Assembly (NCBI RefSeq): GCF_033954835.1
Contig: NZ_CP121471.1
Coordinates: forward strand, 1,668,501-1,732,500
Source of the DNA: Thiorhodovibrio frisius
GTDB taxonomy: Bacteria; Pseudomonadota; Gammaproteobacteria; Chromatiales; Chromatiaceae
DNA: 64,000 nucleotides
Direction: 5' to 3'
Part shown: one piece after another, positions 27,056-37,715 of the stretch
Numbering within the stretch: the first letter of the stretch is position 1
How the letters are laid out: each line of letters begins with the position of its first letter
Program-made: the position numbers and the translations under genes
The notes under the pieces: model-generated
Told to the model about the DNA's origin: nothing
What the model saw: only the letters and a program-made list of their open reading frames with translations
Database searches by the model: none

Positions 27056-29407
27056 CTCTGCATCCGCGAGCCCGACCAGGATGTCAAACTGAACCGCCGT
27101 GCCGCGCCCCGGCGCGCTTTCGATGCCAACGGCCCCATCCATCAGTTTGACGAGCCGCTTGACGATAGAAAGCCCCAGGCCAGTTCCTTGGAATTTTCGG
27201 GTGAGTGAGCCGTCCGCTTGTGCGAAAGGTTCAAAGAGGTCGTTGATTTGCTCCTCGGGGATGCCGATGCCGGTATCTGTGACCCTGAACCCCAGACGCA
27301 GGCGATGGGGAATGGACTTTTCGAGGACGCGCACCTCGATGCGAACGCCGCCTTGATCGGTGAATTTTACCGCGTTGCCGACAAGATTAAAGAGCACCTG
27401 GCGCAATCGGGCCATGTCCCCGACGACTTCATTCGGCACATCCGCAGCGATCCGGTAGTCAAGCGCAATACCTTTGCTCCGCGTTTGCGTGGTGAAGGTG
27501 AGGACCAGCGCTTTGAGCAGGGAATCGATTCCGAACGGGGCGAGGGTGAGGTCAAGCTTTCCCGCCTCGACCTTGGAGAAGTCCAGAATGTCATTGATGA
27601 CGGTCAGCAGACTGTGCGAGGACTCCAATGCGATATTGGCATACTCGGAGGATTCCGCATCCAGTCCCGAGTCCTCAAGCAGCTGTAACATGCCCATGAC
27701 CCCGTTGAGCGGGGTGCGAATCTCATGGCTCATGTTGGCCAGGAATTCGGACTTTGCCCGGCTGGCAGCTTCGGCGCTTTCCTTGGCGTGTTTGAGTTGC
27801 TTTTCGGCCAGGCTGCGGGCCACGATCTCACCGATAAGTCGGGCAGAAGTAGCAAGCCGCGACTTGGCCTCATTGAGAATAAATTGCGGGCGGTGTTGGT
27901 ATTGAGCCGCCAGGGTTCTGAGTTCAACGATTGGAACCCGGTAGGTTTTAGCCAGCTGTTCCAAGGCGTCCTGGTCCGTGGGAGGGGAGCCGTACCCGAA
28001 GTTAATCGCCCCGACAATGTCATTCCCTGCCCGGATCGGAACGGTGTACAGCCGAATACCCCCATTGCAAGCAATGTCGGTCGGCTTGCCGGTCTCAATG
28101 GCAACCTTTGCCGCATTGGTCCAGCAGGACTCATGGCAGAGCCACCTGCCGCTGGCCATGGCTTGCGTATTGTCCTGACAGTCGCACAAGCCACGCGAGG
28201 CATGGTCCATGCGCTTGCACCAGCCGGACGAGAAGAGTCCGAGCGCATGGTCGCCATTCTTTTCGTAAACTGCGGAGGAGGTTTCCAAAAGGAGCATGTA
28301 GTCATTGACGATGTCGTACAGGATGTCCTCACCCACCGCATCGAGAATGACACGCGAGTTGTTTAGCTCGGCAAGGTTTCCATAGCGCTGCCTCGGCAGG
28401 GTTCTCACAGGGTTGGGTTTCTTGTCGAGCATCCACTCGATGGTCTGGAGCGCTTCTTCGGCCCTCTTCTTGTCGAGCAGCGAGAGGACGCCCGAGGTGA
28501 AGGCGTGCACCATCTCGACATCTTCTTGGGTGTATTTCCCCTGCTTATTGGAGACGGCGGACAGTGCTGTCACTTTGCCTTCGCGGAGGATGGGCACGGA
28601 GATCAGATTCGAGAGCGGCACATGACCTTGAGGCAGCCCTTTCTTTCTCGGGTGCTCCAGACTCAGGTCATTGAAGATACTTGGCTTTCTATCAACAACG
28701 GCTTGTGCCCACAGCCCAGCCTGATGGATGGGAAAATGGATGGGCTTGTCCTCAACTGTACACGAGGGCATAGCACTCTTAGACCAGGCATGAATGGCGA
28801 AATCGCTTTCGTCTTCGTTCAGGAACCCGAAAAAGGCGAACTGGCTGCCGGTCATCCGCTGGATTTCCTCAAGCACCAGATCGCAGAGTTCTTTGTGTGT
28901 CGCCTCGGTATGCTTGGCGATATTCCACAGGGACTGAAGATGGTTTTTGAGTTTGACCGTCTCCTTTTCTGCCAGCTTGCGCTCGGTGATGTCCTCGGAG
29001 AGGATTTGCACACCAAATGTAGCACCATGCTCATCCGCAACAGGCTGATAGGTCGACTGAAACCACCTGTCCCCACCGGGAAGCGAAACTAGGTCCAAGT
29101 ATTCCTGGGTCGCGTTGTCATCAAAGGCCTGACGGATTCGGCGCAGAGTCTCCCCAGAATTCTCTGAAGCGATCTCCCGAAGGTTGCGACCGACATAGTC
29201 ATCCGGGCTGCCGCCGAGCAAAGCGGCTCCTGCCGTGTTGATAAAAATGAGTGTGCCATCAGGCTGATAGAGTGCAAGCGGAGCGCTCAGATTGTTGAGC
29301 AAATGCCGGTGGAATCCGACAGAAGGCTCGCTTTCTGAAATCCGCCCGCCGGTTTGCCCTGGTTGCCCAAGGCGATGGTCCTTGGCCTCGTTCGGGTTGC
29401 GCGGCAT
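27050..29407 (-). CDS. Sensor histidine kinase with PAS, GAF and PocR-type sensory domains
   Basis: A 785-residue soluble kinase. PAS (about 30-145), GAF (about 165-320), then a Cys-rich PocR-like sensory domain (about 335-500; [53 protein letters not shown]). HisKA follows with the phospho-acceptor in [16 protein letters not shown] (near residue 560), then HATPase_c with [18 protein letters not shown] and [13 protein letters not shown]. PocR domains are believed to bind small hydrocarbon-derived ligands or metals. There is no receiver domain and no adjacent response regulator, so the partner is elsewhere. AGGAGG precedes the start. Confidence 0.92.
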   Translation of the reverse strand: MPRNPNEAKDHRLGQPGQTGGRISESEPSVGFHRHLLNNLSAPLALYQPDGTLIFINTAGAALLGGSPDDYVGRNLREIASENSGETLRRIRQAFDDNATQEYLDLVSLPGGDRWFQSTYQPVADEHGATFGVQILSEDITERKLAEKETVKLKNHLQSLWNIAKHTEATHKELCDLVLEEIQRMTGSQFAFFGFLNEDESDFAIHAWSKSAMPSCTVEDKPIHFPIHQAGLWAQAVVDRKPSIFNDLSLEHPRKKGLPQGHVPLSNLISVPILREGKVTALSAVSNKQGKYTQEDVEMVHAFTSGVLSLLDKKRAEEALQTIEWMLDKKPNPVRTLPRQRYGNLAELNNSRVILDAVGEDILYDIVNDYMLLLETSSAVYEKNGDHALGLFSSGWCKRMDHASRGLCDCQDNTQAMASGRWLCHESCWTNAAKVAIETGKPTDIACNGGIRLYTVPIRAGNDIVGAINFGYGSPPTDQDALEQLAKTYRVPIVELRTLAAQYQHRPQFILNEAKSRLATSARLIGEIVARSLAEKQLKHAKESAEAASRAKSEFLANMSHEIRTPLNGVMGMLQLLEDSGLDAESSEYANIALESSHSLLTVINDILDFSKVEAGKLDLTLAPFGIDSLLKALVLTFTTQTRSKGIALDYRIAADVPNEVVGDMARLRQVLFNLVGNAVKFTDQGGVRIEVRVLEKSIPHRLRLGFRVTDTGIGIPEEQINDLFEPFAQADGSLTRKFQGTGLGLSIVKRLVKLMDGAVGIESAPGRGTAVQFDILVGLADAEL

Positions 29408-29760
29408 CGCCGACCTCCTCTTGTATGGTTGAGAAAATCAACCGGACACCTTAGCGGAATGCTATGTCGGCCAGCCTCATTGACCGCCAAAGTTTGCCGA
29501 GTGCCTGATCGCTCTGCGCTCGACGAACCAGGTTTTTCCCCATGCCATTGTCAGGGAAAACCGGCACTGCCCGGCGGTCTTTGTGCGCTAACGTACAGAG
29601 AGCGGCCCTGATCATGGCAACTCATAGGGGAGCGAATCATATGCTACATGCTGGACGTGCGAATGCTACCAGGTGGTCAAAAAGGAGTTCCAACGCCCCT
29701 GCTTCCAGAGAGACCGCGCAATAGGCCCAGCATTGTTGATGGGCATCGCAAGGAGGCCGC
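29408..29760. other. 353-bp intergenic region, nothing recognised
   Basis: It contains the divergent promoters of the histidine kinase and the hemolysin III family gene. No reading frame resembles a known protein and no strong hairpin is visible. Confidence 0.5.
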
Positions 29761-30375
29761 ATGTATGCCACCGAAAAATTCAATAGCATTAGTCATCTGA
29801 TTGGCGCGGTCCTCGCGCTCATCGGTGGCGCGCTGCTCATCACCCTGGCGGCGAAAACAGGCGATACTCGTGCAATCATAAGCGTCAGCCTCTACGCGGT
29901 CACGCTGTTCCTGCTGTATCTGATCTCCAGCCTCTATCACAGCCTGAGCGGCCGGAAAAAACAGATCTTCCGAGTACTCGACCACCAGGCCATTTATCTA
30001 CTGATCGCCGGAACCTACACGCCCTTCACGCTGGTCGGGCTCAAGGGGCCGCTCGGATGGTGGATGTTTTGCACGATATGGGCGCTCGCCGTGCTCGGCA
30101 TCGTCCTCGACGCCCTGCCCCACCGAGGGCCGCGCGTGATTTCCATGATCATCTATCTCCTGATGGGCTGGCTCTGTGTGTTCGCGCTAAAACCCGTGAT
30201 TGCGGCCCTGCCACCCGAGGCCTTTCGCTGGCTTCTGGCGGGCGGCATCTTCTACACCTCGGGCATTCTCTTCTACGTCCTCGATCACCGGTATCCCGCA
30301 GGTCATGGCATCTGGCATCTTTTCGTGCTCGCGGGCAGCATCAGTCACTATGTCGCGATTGTGCTTCTTATGTGA
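29761..30375 (+). CDS. Hemolysin III family (YqfA/PAQR-like) membrane protein
   Basis: A 204-residue protein with seven membrane helices. Family signatures are SLYHSL after the second helix, FRVLDHQAIYLLIAGTYTPF, and HRYPAGHGIWHLFVLAGS near the C-terminus; they supply the Ser, Asp and His residues that bind a metal in the PAQR/hemolysin III superfamily. Despite the name, most members are probably lipid-modifying or receptor-like proteins. AGGAGG lies 5 bases before the ATG. Confidence 0.92.
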   Translation: MYATEKFNSISHLIGAVLALIGGALLITLAAKTGDTRAIISVSLYAVTLFLLYLISSLYHSLSGRKKQIFRVLDHQAIYLLIAGTYTPFTLVGLKGPLGWWMFCTIWALAVLGIVLDALPHRGPRVISMIIYLLMGWLCVFALKPVIAALPPEAFRWLLAGGIFYTSGILFYVLDHRYPAGHGIWHLFVLAGSISHYVAIVLLM

Positions 30376-30990
30376 CCTCACAACTCGTCATGCGCTCCGA
30401 TCTCAATCAGGCGCTCTGGAGTTACGGAGTGCAAGAGGGGAAGCCGTCAGCAGCGGTTTATATGAACCGACTCGCGAACGAAGTATAAAAAGTGGATGAC
30501 ATGGCCGCACTCGCATTGCCCGCCGGCCAACATCTTCGACAGCCAGGGCCGCGCGATCCGACCCATCGGCACCCACTGCGTGACTTATCGCCGCCGAATA
30601 GCCGCGACTGAGTCAAAGTCTCCCTGGTCTTTCTTGGTGGTGCAGCCTTACCAGCTGCGGCGGCAGTGCATTCGCGGAAATCAGTCTAGGGCCTGGAAGC
30701 AGGCACCCGGTTCAGCGGACTTCCGGAAACCGCATTGGGGGGCGCGGTGTTCTGGGCGCTTTCGGTCAAGCGGCTGCTGGACCAGGTGCCTGTTCTAGCG
30801 CCGCGTATCGCAGGGTTCCAGGGGTCGTCCGCTGTCATGGTTCAGAACATGGACCATTGCGGCTTCGTTTTCACCCAAGGAATGTACTGCGATCCCGTCT
30901 CACGCGCGTCGAGCTTCCAGGAGAACTTGGGACCGAACGGCCTCGCTTGGAGACACGGGCACGATCAGTTAAAGGCTTGGCAGAGAGTAA
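30376..30990. other. 615-bp region without a recognisable gene
   Basis: Several short frames on the plus strand carry no family resemblance and lack ribosome sites. Codon use looks degraded, so this may be decayed coding sequence. It separates the hemolysin III family gene from the DUF2934 gene. Confidence 0.45.
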
Positions 30991-31188
30991 TCAGTCAACT
31001 TTGGCCAGCTCGGCCTCGGCTTCGAGCCAGTCGTCCATCTCGTGGCCGGTTTCGAACCCTCGCTGTTCGGCCTTGAGGTAGGCGAGCTCCGCGACTTTTT
31101 CGTCTTTTGCAGGTCGGTCGTAGCGGGGCGGGTCGATGTTGGCTGTTGTCGTGCTTGTGCGTTTTTTGGGAGTGGTAGTTGTCGTCAT
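30991..31188 (-). CDS. DUF2934 domain protein
   Basis: A 65-residue protein with a Thr/Lys-rich start (MTTTTTPKKRTSTTT) followed by EKVAELAYLKAEQRGFETGH and EMDDWLEAEAEL, the DUF2934 signature of (I/V)AELAYxxAExRGFxxGH and DDWLxAE. The family is small, cytoplasmic and of unknown function, often near stress genes. AGAGG lies 9 bases before the ATG at 31188. Confidence 0.85.
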   Translation of the reverse strand: MTTTTTPKKRTSTTTANIDPPRYDRPAKDEKVAELAYLKAEQRGFETGHEMDDWLEAEAELAKVD

Positions 31189-31299
31189 GGGGGTTGCCTC
31201 TGTTGGATAGATTTGCAGCAGCGCGGAGAACGAGGGTGCTGGACTGCTGCGCGAACACAGCCCTCTGAGAAACAACCTTATTATGGGGACTCACGTGGG

Positions 31300-31391
31300 C
31301 TGTGATGATCGGGGAAACCCCTATCCTGGGGTCGGGGCATCAGGTGACAGCCGCCGCAGCGCAGCAGGAAAACCTGATGTGGTATGCCTGA
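31300..31391 (+). pseudogene. Relic of a second DUF1840 gene (3' end)
   Basis: One frame ends VTAAAAQQENLMWYA before TGA at 31389-31391, almost identical to the DUF1840 C-terminus at 26.9 kb. Upstream of about 31347 the similarity fades and no intact gene exists, so this is a degraded paralogue. The start coordinate is approximate. Confidence 0.6.
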
Positions 31392-31471
31392 GCTTGATGA
31401 GCCGATTCACCCTGGTGCGCAATGGTCTCGCGCAGGGCGGCATTGATGCGACTCTGGTTTATGTTCTGTAG
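31347..31471 (+). repeat. 125-bp dispersed repeat, copy B
   Basis: Gap-free partner of 26931-27055. It retains the DUF1840 stop and then a 24-codon frame (31397-31471) encoding MSRFTLVRNGLAQGGIDATL, ending VYVL. The core GLAQGGIDA is identical at nucleotide level in both copies. Confidence 0.75.
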
Positions 31472-31628
31472 CGTACAGACCAGAAGGATGGAAAGGGTGT
31501 TTGATGGCGATTCCCGGACACGCGATATCCGGCATCTACTCGCCATCGTCTGGGTGAGGCGCTGCATGGCCAGGTAGCAGCAAACCCCAGGCGGCTTCTT
31601 CCAAGCCATATCCTTCAGGAATCAGCCC

Positions 31629-33989
31629 ATGACCACGGCGACCCAGCCCCTTGATCCAGAGAGTCTGCGCAAGCTTGATGCTTGGTGGCGCGCGGCGAAC
31701 TATCTCTCGGTCGGACAGATCTATCTTTACGACAATCCGCTGCTGAAAGAGCCGCTGGCGCTTTCGCACATCAAACCGCGCCTGCTCGGGCACTGGGGCA
31801 CGACGCCGGGTTTGAGTTTTATCTACGTGCATCTCAATCGGGTTATCAAGGAGCATGATCTGAGCCTCATCTATGTCACCGGGCCGGGGCACGGCGGGCC
31901 AGCCTTGGTGGCGAATGCCTACCTGGAAGGCACGTACAGCGAGGTCTATCCGAATATCTCCCGCGACGAGGAGGGAATGCGGCGGCTGTTCAAGCAGTTC
32001 TCCTTTCCCGGTGGCATCCCCAGTCATGTCGCGCCGGAGACACCGGGGTCGATCAACGAGGGCGGTGAACTAGGCTATGCACTGTCCCATGCCTTTGGCG
32101 CGGTCTTTGATAATCCCGAGCTGATTGCTGCCTGCGTGGTCGGCGATGGCGAGGCAGAGACTGGTCCGATGGCCACGAGCTGGCACTCGAACAAGTTCCT
32201 CAACCCGATCCACGACGGGGCCGTGCTGCCCATCCTTCATCTGAACGGCTATAAGATCGCCGGCCCCACGGTTCTGGCGCGCATCCCGCGCGATGAGCTG
32301 GAGGCGCTCTTCCAGGGTTATGGTTATGCGCCCCACATTGTCGAGGGTGATGACCCTATGGCGATGCACCAACTCATGGCAGCCACGCTCGATACCGTGG
32401 TCGCCGAGATTCAGCGCATTCAGAACGACGCCCGTGCCTTTGGTTTTCAGACTCGTCCGCGCTGGCCCATGATCATCCTGCGCTCGCCCAAAGGCTGGAC
32501 TGGCCCAGAAAGCGTGGATGGAAAAGCAACTGAAGGCACCTTCCGCTCCCATCAGGTGCCGATGGCCAACATGACGGAGCCAGGGCATCTGGGCATTCTG
32601 GAAGACTGGCTGAAGCGCTATCGCGCGGAGGAGTTGTTCGATGCGACCGGCCGACTCAACGCGGATATCGCGGCTCTGGCGCCGCAGGGCGAGCGGCGCA
32701 TGAGCGCCAATCCGCACGCCAATGGCGGCCTGCTACTGCACGATCTGCGGATGCCGGATTTTCGCGATCACGCGGTGGATGTGCCCCGCCCGGGTGGTGT
32801 GGAGGCTGAGGCGACCCGCGTGCAGGGTCGCTTTATTCGCGATCTGATGCGGCTCAATCCGCACAACTTTCGCGTCTTCAGCCCGGACGAGACGGCCTCT
32901 AATCGCTGGGGTGCCGTGTTTGAGGTGACTGATCGCTGTTCAGTCGCGGAGATTGTCCCTGGCGATGAGCATGTGGGCCCCGATGGCCGGGTGATGGAGA
33001 TGCTGAGCGAGCATCAGTGCGAGGGCTGGCTTGAAGGCTATCTGCTCACCGGGCGTCATGGTTTCTTTTCCTGCTACGAGGCCTTCATCCATATTATTGA
33101 TTCCATGTTCAATCAGCATGCCAAGTGGCTTAAGGTGTGCGACGACATCCCCTGGCGGCGGCCGATTGCATCGCTCAACTATTTGCTGTCGTCGCATGTC
33201 TGGCGGCAGGATCACAACGGCTTCAGCCATCAGGATCCCGGCTTTATTGACCATGTCATCAATAAGAAGGCCAAGGTCATCCGGGTGTATCTGCCGCCCG
33301 ATGCCAACACCTTGCTCTCGGTGACTGATCATTGTCTGCGCAGCCGCAACTACGTCAATGTCATCGTCGCCGGCAAACAGCCCGCCCCCCAGTGGCTCGA
33401 CATGGATGCCGCCATCAAGCACTGCACCGCCGGCATTGGTATCTGGCCCTGGGCCAGCAACGACCAGGACGGCGAGCCGGAGGTGGTGATGGCCTGCGCC
33501 GGTGACGTGCCGACACTCGAAACCCTGGCGGCTGTTGCCCTGCTGCACGAGCACTTCCCTGAGCTCAAGATCCGGGTGATCAACGTGGTTGACCTGATGA
33601 AGCTCCAGCCGCCCAGTGAACACCCGCACGGCTTGAGCGACGCGGATTTTGATCTGCTCTTTACCACGAACAAGCCCATCATTTTCGCCTATCACGGCTA
33701 TCCCTGGCTGATCCATCGGCTCACCTATCGCCGCACCAACCACCACAACCTGCATGTGCGCGGCTACAAGGAAGAAGGCACCACCTCGACGCCTTTCGAT
33801 ACGGTGATCAAGAACGCGCTTGACCGTTTCGATCTGGTCGCCGATGTCATAGATCGCGTGCCACGGCTAGGCCCCCAGGCCGCCTACGCCAAGCAGGCGA
33901 TTCGCGACAAGCTCATCGAGCACAAGCACTACATCACCGAGAAAGGCGAGGATATGCCGGAGATACGGGATTGGAAATGGCTGCCATAG
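31629..33989 (+). CDS. xfp: Xylulose-5-phosphate/fructose-6-phosphate phosphoketolase
   Basis: A 786-residue thiamine-diphosphate enzyme of normal family length. It splits xylulose-5-P (and usually fructose-6-P) with phosphate to acetyl-P plus glyceraldehyde-3-P or erythrose-4-P. Signatures: [40 protein letters not shown], and the ThDP-binding [20 protein letters not shown]. The C-terminal part has [24 protein letters not shown] lies 9 bases ahead of the ATG. In an autotroph it could feed acetyl-CoA from Calvin-cycle sugars. The L,D-transpeptidase gene overlaps its 3' end if the long start is used. Confidence 0.96.
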   Translation: MTTATQPLDPESLRKLDAWWRAANYLSVGQIYLYDNPLLKEPLALSHIKPRLLGHWGTTPGLSFIYVHLNRVIKEHDLSLIYVTGPGHGGPALVANAYLEGTYSEVYPNISRDEEGMRRLFKQFSFPGGIPSHVAPETPGSINEGGELGYALSHAFGAVFDNPELIAACVVGDGEAETGPMATSWHSNKFLNPIHDGAVLPILHLNGYKIAGPTVLARIPRDELEALFQGYGYAPHIVEGDDPMAMHQLMAATLDTVVAEIQRIQNDARAFGFQTRPRWPMIILRSPKGWTGPESVDGKATEGTFRSHQVPMANMTEPGHLGILEDWLKRYRAEELFDATGRLNADIAALAPQGERRMSANPHANGGLLLHDLRMPDFRDHAVDVPRPGGVEAEATRVQGRFIRDLMRLNPHNFRVFSPDETASNRWGAVFEVTDRCSVAEIVPGDEHVGPDGRVMEMLSEHQCEGWLEGYLLTGRHGFFSCYEAFIHIIDSMFNQHAKWLKVCDDIPWRRPIASLNYLLSSHVWRQDHNGFSHQDPGFIDHVINKKAKVIRVYLPPDANTLLSVTDHCLRSRNYVNVIVAGKQPAPQWLDMDAAIKHCTAGIGIWPWASNDQDGEPEVVMACAGDVPTLETLAAVALLHEHFPELKIRVINVVDLMKLQPPSEHPHGLSDADFDLLFTTNKPIIFAYHGYPWLIHRLTYRRTNHHNLHVRGYKEEGTTSTPFDTVIKNALDRFDLVADVIDRVPRLGPQAAYAKQAIRDKLIEHKHYITEKGEDMPEIRDWKWLP

Positions 33990-34786
33990 GGCATCTAGCG
34001 GCCCGCGCCCTGTGCGCGGCTAAACCAGCTCAGCTGGTCACACGAGCCGGATCGGTGAGGTGCCGCCAGAACAATCAGATCTTGAGCATGGCGCTAAGCC
34101 TGTGTTTGCTTCCCTTGGTTGCCGGTTGCAGCCCGGACCTGGCAACGTCGGCGGACACTGTCGCTCATCAGCCTAGCCCGATGTATGGCGCGAACTACGC
34201 GGACGACGCCGATGTCCCCTTCGTGAGGAACGCCATTACGGCCACGGACAACGATCTCAAACAGACGAACTTTAAGGCCGAGGGCGCCTCGCCCAGAACA
34301 CGGGCGATGGCGGATTGGGTGATCCGCTCAGGCGATAACCTCAACATGCCGTTCGCGATTGTCGATAAAGTCAACGCCAATATTTATGTGTTTCAAGCAG
34401 ACGGAAGGCTTTACGCAGCAGCCCCCGTGCTATTGGGGCTGGCGCAGGGGGATAACACGGCTCCCGGCCTTGGTCACATGCGGATGTCACAGATCTCCCC
34501 CGCGCAGCGCACGACACCGGCGGGTCGTTTTGTCGCAACCATGGGCCGCAATTCTCTTGACAAGGAAGTATTCTGGCTGGACTACGAAAACGCCATCTCC
34601 ATGCACCCGGTGATTACGAGCAGCCCCAAAGAGCGCCGGGCGCAACGCCTAGCCACATTATCGCCGCTTGATAACCGTATTTCCTATGGCTGCATCAATG
34701 TTCCAGCGACATTCTTCGACCAGGTGATCCACTACCTGTTTTCCAAAACGCCAGGCATTGTCTATGTTTTGCCGGAAACCCGCTGA
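33971..34786 (+). CDS. YkuD-type L,D-transpeptidase, probable lipoprotein
   Basis: The C-terminal half is a YkuD domain with the catalytic ISYGCINVP (Cys within SxGCxN) and the upstream His in [11 protein letters not shown]. Such enzymes make 3-3 crosslinks in peptidoglycan or attach proteins to it. A lipobox (LLPLVAGCS) follows a hydrophobic stretch; using ATG 34088 or GTG 34055 gives a standard lipoprotein signal, whereas the ATG at 33971 gives a long N-region overlapping xfp by 19 bases. The true start is therefore uncertain and the shorter forms are more plausible biologically. Confidence 0.82.
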   Translation: MEMAAIGHLAARALCAAKPAQLVTRAGSVRCRQNNQILSMALSLCLLPLVAGCSPDLATSADTVAHQPSPMYGANYADDADVPFVRNAITATDNDLKQTNFKAEGASPRTRAMADWVIRSGDNLNMPFAIVDKVNANIYVFQADGRLYAAAPVLLGLAQGDNTAPGLGHMRMSQISPAQRTTPAGRFVATMGRNSLDKEVFWLDYENAISMHPVITSSPKERRAQRLATLSPLDNRISYGCINVPATFFDQVIHYLFSKTPGIVYVLPETR

Positions 34787-34813
34787 GTTAGGCCATCTGT
34801 TGGAATACGCGAC

Positions 34814-35560
34814 TCACTGCTGTAAGCCTAATGGCGGCCGATGACAGAGGTCGTCAATAGAATGCGGGGTCGCGTTTATCCGGTTAAAAGGCGGGTTCCA
34901 TGCCTTCTTTTTATCGGTCCAGCTCAGCAAGGGCATGACCATTGGCAGATGGCCGTTAGGCCGATACCAGGAGTCAACACTCCAGTAAACCCCATTATCC
35001 GTATCGATGATAACAGCCGTCCAGTGAACTGCGATGAGATCGAAGCGACCGCGCACTTTGGGCGATGCGACCGTCCAACTATTCAATTCCCCAATATCCT
35101 CGAGAATATGCAGGTAAGTCGTGGTATTGCTAGTGTTGTCAATACAATCCATCCGCCCATTAACACCCGCCTCACCATCGTTAATGGCCAGGTCGTTGGC
35201 CAACAAGGGCTGATATTGCTGTGCCAGTAACTCCATTTGCCAGATACCAATACGCACACGTTGCAGCCTGTCGTGAAGACTCCCCCCTGGACAAGCTGCT
35301 ATAAGCTGTTTAAGGATGGCGATGTCGTCAGGAGTGAAGGTCATGGTCTGCCTGTAAGCGCATGACCAGTTAAAGCAGATTCGCAGCGTTACGGAGCCGT
35401 CCTTGTTGATTGTGTATTCAGGCACCAGTGGACTGGAAACCGATCCTTTAGCACTATCAACAACCGGCTGTGAGGCGGTGGGGCCAACCCAGCCGGCAGG
35501 GCCGACGAGGATGACAAAGAAAACAATGATAGTGGGCCGGAAACGCCTAAGAACCAACAA
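34814..35560 (-). CDS. Secreted protein of unknown family with Cys/His/Asp triad-like motifs
   Basis: 248 residues starting at TTG with GGAG upstream. An N-terminal hydrophobic segment (TIIVFFVILVGPAGW) looks like a signal peptide or anchor. The core contains GRMDCIDNTSNTTTYL (C139), IAVHWTAVIID (H179) and VYWSVDSWYRPNGHLP (D196). Cys-His-Asp in this order and spacing is reminiscent of papain-fold or transglutaminase-like enzymes. I know of related hypothetical proteins but no assigned function, so the catalytic role is inference. It converges on the L,D-transpeptidase gene. Confidence 0.72.
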   Translation of the reverse strand: MLVLRRFRPTIIVFFVILVGPAGWVGPTASQPVVDSAKGSVSSPLVPEYTINKDGSVTLRICFNWSCAYRQTMTFTPDDIAILKQLIAACPGGSLHDRLQRVRIGIWQMELLAQQYQPLLANDLAINDGEAGVNGRMDCIDNTSNTTTYLHILEDIGELNSWTVASPKVRGRFDLIAVHWTAVIIDTDNGVYWSVDSWYRPNGHLPMVMPLLSWTDKKKAWNPPFNRINATPHSIDDLCHRPPLGLQQ

Positions 35561-35669
35561 GTGGTGCTCCGATCATGAGTCGTTTCACATGAAAGATCGC
35601 CGGGCTTTGCCGTCAACTCGAACTGTTCAATGTCCAAGTTAACGGCAAATACAATCAACAGAAAAATGA

Positions 35670-35822
35670 CTAATTGCGATCAGCTTTTGGCTCATACATC
35701 GGTGCTGGGGCGGCGGGCGCCGGCTCATACTTCGATGCGGTGCTGCATGCCGAGAGCGTTGCTGTCAGTACTAGCACAAATGTCATGATGCTAAGAATTG
35801 CAGTTGTAGATAGAGATTTCAT
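35670..35822 (-). CDS. Small lipoprotein
   Basis: A 50-residue precursor: MKSLSTTAILSIMTFVLVLT, then lipobox LSACST and the tail KYEPAPAAPAPMYEPK. The lipidated Cys would be near residue 27, leaving a short Pro/Glu tail. It is too short for a function call. A GGTGAGGATC sequence upstream of the ATG supplies a ribosome site. Confidence 0.65.
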   Translation of the reverse strand: MKSLSTTAILSIMTFVLVLTATLSACSTASKYEPAPAAPAPMYEPKADRN

Positions 35823-36184
35823 TGATCCTCACCTGCTATATAGCTGGTATTAGAAAATCAGGCTACTGAAATGACGGCGGCAATATCGCTGCTAGCCTGC
35901 CAGCCTCTCCTACACAGAGCCGTCTGTTTTCATGCCACCCAGACATCCAATCTCGATGTCTGACTCTTAGCATACTCGGCACGCGGCTCTTTCTCTTTAC
36001 GGTGGCGCACATTGGATGCATGTGGAGGTTAACCGCAGCCGCAGAGAAAGGATGGAAAGGGCGCGAGGCAGCAAAAGCCATGCCGGCGTTGCCATCAGGA
36101 GACATTGGGCGCAAAATGCGCGCGGCGTCTGCTATCTGATGGCGGATTGCTGCCAGCGCGAGCCGATTAACCGGAGAGTTTTCT
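35823..36184. other. 362-bp intergenic region, nothing recognised
   Basis: Divergent promoter space between the small lipoprotein gene and the DUF3302 gene. No coding or RNA feature can be supported. Confidence 0.45.
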
Positions 36185-36628
36185 GTGGCCGATAATCCCC
36201 AAATGCTGATGGCTGTCTCAGTGGGTCTCATCTTGACCTGCATCATTGTCATCATCTTGTTCATCATCTTTGTGCACACCATGCCCGGTAAGATCGCTAA
36301 GAAGCGAGGCAGCGCTCAGGTCGAGGCGATCGAGATCCTGTCCTTGCTCGGGCTGCTGATCTTTCCACTGTGGATGGCCGCGCTGGTGTGGGCCTATCTA
36401 AAACCTTTCACCCTCCCGGTGAAGATGGTCGATCATGGTAGCTCCGGCACATCGGGTTTGGAGCCAGCGCCAGAATCCGAACCGGCCCAGCAATCTGCCC
36501 AGCAATCGGCGACGCAGGCAAAACCGCAACCAAAGCTGGAGCCGGAAATTGAATCAACACTCGCATCGGATTCGGCGCCTGCGGTCGCGCAAGTCGAACG
36601 GCCCGCCAACACTGAAACGGAGGCATAG
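36185..36628 (+). CDS. DUF3302 (YiaW-like) inner membrane protein
   Basis: 147 residues starting at GTG with GGAGAG upstream. Two membrane segments (VSVGLILTCIIVIILFIIFV and ILSLLGLLIFPLWMAALVWA) flank a basic cytoplasmic loop PGKIAKKRG, as in E. coli YiaW. The C-terminal 55 residues are a Gln/Pro/Glu-rich tail not found in YiaW. The HlyD-like gene starts 3 bases after the stop, matching the yiaW-yiaV pairing. Confidence 0.87.
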   Translation: MADNPQMLMAVSVGLILTCIIVIILFIIFVHTMPGKIAKKRGSAQVEAIEILSLLGLLIFPLWMAALVWAYLKPFTLPVKMVDHGSSGTSGLEPAPESEPAQQSAQQSATQAKPQPKLEPEIESTLASDSAPAVAQVERPANTETEA

Positions 36629-36631
36629 CGC

Positions 36632-37666
36632 ATGGAACTGCTGGTCACTATCGCCTACTTCTGCCTCGTCTGGCTGATCTTCTTCCGCTTCCACCTGCTG
36701 CGGTTCAACCTGTTTTGGAGCTTCGTCGTTTTCGGCCTCTATGCCGGTGCGGCTCTCACCGAGATCGTCGTTCTCGGCCAGACCACGCCCTACTCGAAAG
36801 AGCTGGTGGTCGAGCGCTATGTGATTCAGCTCGCTCCGGAATTCGGCGGTCTGGTGAGCGAGGTCCACGCCAAACCCAATGTGCCTATTGCCAAGGGCGC
36901 GCCGATTTTTAGCATGGACGTGACCCCGTGGCAGAACAAGCTGACCGAGGCGACCGGCGACTTAGCCAGTGCGACCCAGGAGCAGAAATCGGTCGAGGCC
37001 GAGTTGGCGGAGGCAGAGCGTAAGCTCCAGGATGCGGTGAAGCTGGTACCACAGAAGATGATGGCGGCCCAGGAGCTGCCCATCCGCCAGGATCGTGTCG
37101 AGGGGCTCAAGGCGCAGGTTGCCGGCATCCTGAGCAAGCAGGAGACCCTGAAGGCCGAGGTGGAACAGGCGCAATATAACCTGGATCATGCGACCATCGT
37201 CGCTCCCACCGATGGCTATCTGGTCGATCTGGTGCTGCGCCCTGGGAGCTTTATTCGCCTTAAGACGCCCGTGGCCAATTTCGTCAGCTCCGAGGACGTC
37301 TTCCTGATTGCCAGCGTCGATCAGCGCTCGGTGCAGTGGATTCGCCCTGGAGACAAGGCCCATTTTGCGCTGAGCATGTATCCAGGGCGTATTTTCAAGG
37401 CCAAGGTGGACTCGGTTGCTTGGGCCACGGGTCGCGCCCAGCTCAGGGCAACGGGCCCGCTGCCCTCGGAGCAGCAGGTGGGAACGAGCAGAACTTTCTT
37501 CGTCAAGCTTGACCCCGAGGGTGATTTCAGCGAGACGCCGCTGGAATTCGGCTCGAGCGGACTGGCGGCGATTTTCACCAGCAAGGCAATCGATCTGGTG
37601 CAGGTGTTGCGGATGATCGAGATCCAGTCCGAGAGCTTGCTCAACTACATCTTCAATCCGTTCTGA
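36632..37666 (+). CDS. HlyD/EmrA-family membrane fusion protein (YiaV-like)
   Basis: 344 residues: two N-terminal membrane helices (AYFCLVWLIFFRFHLL and WSFVVFGLYAGAALTEI), then a lipoyl-like half (YVIQLAPEFGGLVSEVHAKP). A coiled-coil hairpin follows (about 105-180), then the second lipoyl half (NLDHATIVAPTDGYLVDLVL) and a beta-barrel domain. The membrane-anchored adaptor arrangement is that of E. coli YiaV. No inner-membrane transporter of the MFS or ABC type is adjacent; the DUF3302 protein is the only partner in sight. Confidence 0.9.
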   Translation: MELLVTIAYFCLVWLIFFRFHLLRFNLFWSFVVFGLYAGAALTEIVVLGQTTPYSKELVVERYVIQLAPEFGGLVSEVHAKPNVPIAKGAPIFSMDVTPWQNKLTEATGDLASATQEQKSVEAELAEAERKLQDAVKLVPQKMMAAQELPIRQDRVEGLKAQVAGILSKQETLKAEVEQAQYNLDHATIVAPTDGYLVDLVLRPGSFIRLKTPVANFVSSEDVFLIASVDQRSVQWIRPGDKAHFALSMYPGRIFKAKVDSVAWATGRAQLRATGPLPSEQQVGTSRTFFVKLDPEGDFSETPLEFGSSGLAAIFTSKAIDLVQVLRMIEIQSESLLNYIFNPF

Positions 37667-37715
37667 TTCAGCGCGAGCCGGCGGGCGTCTGGTTTTAAGT
37701 GACGCCCCGCATCCA

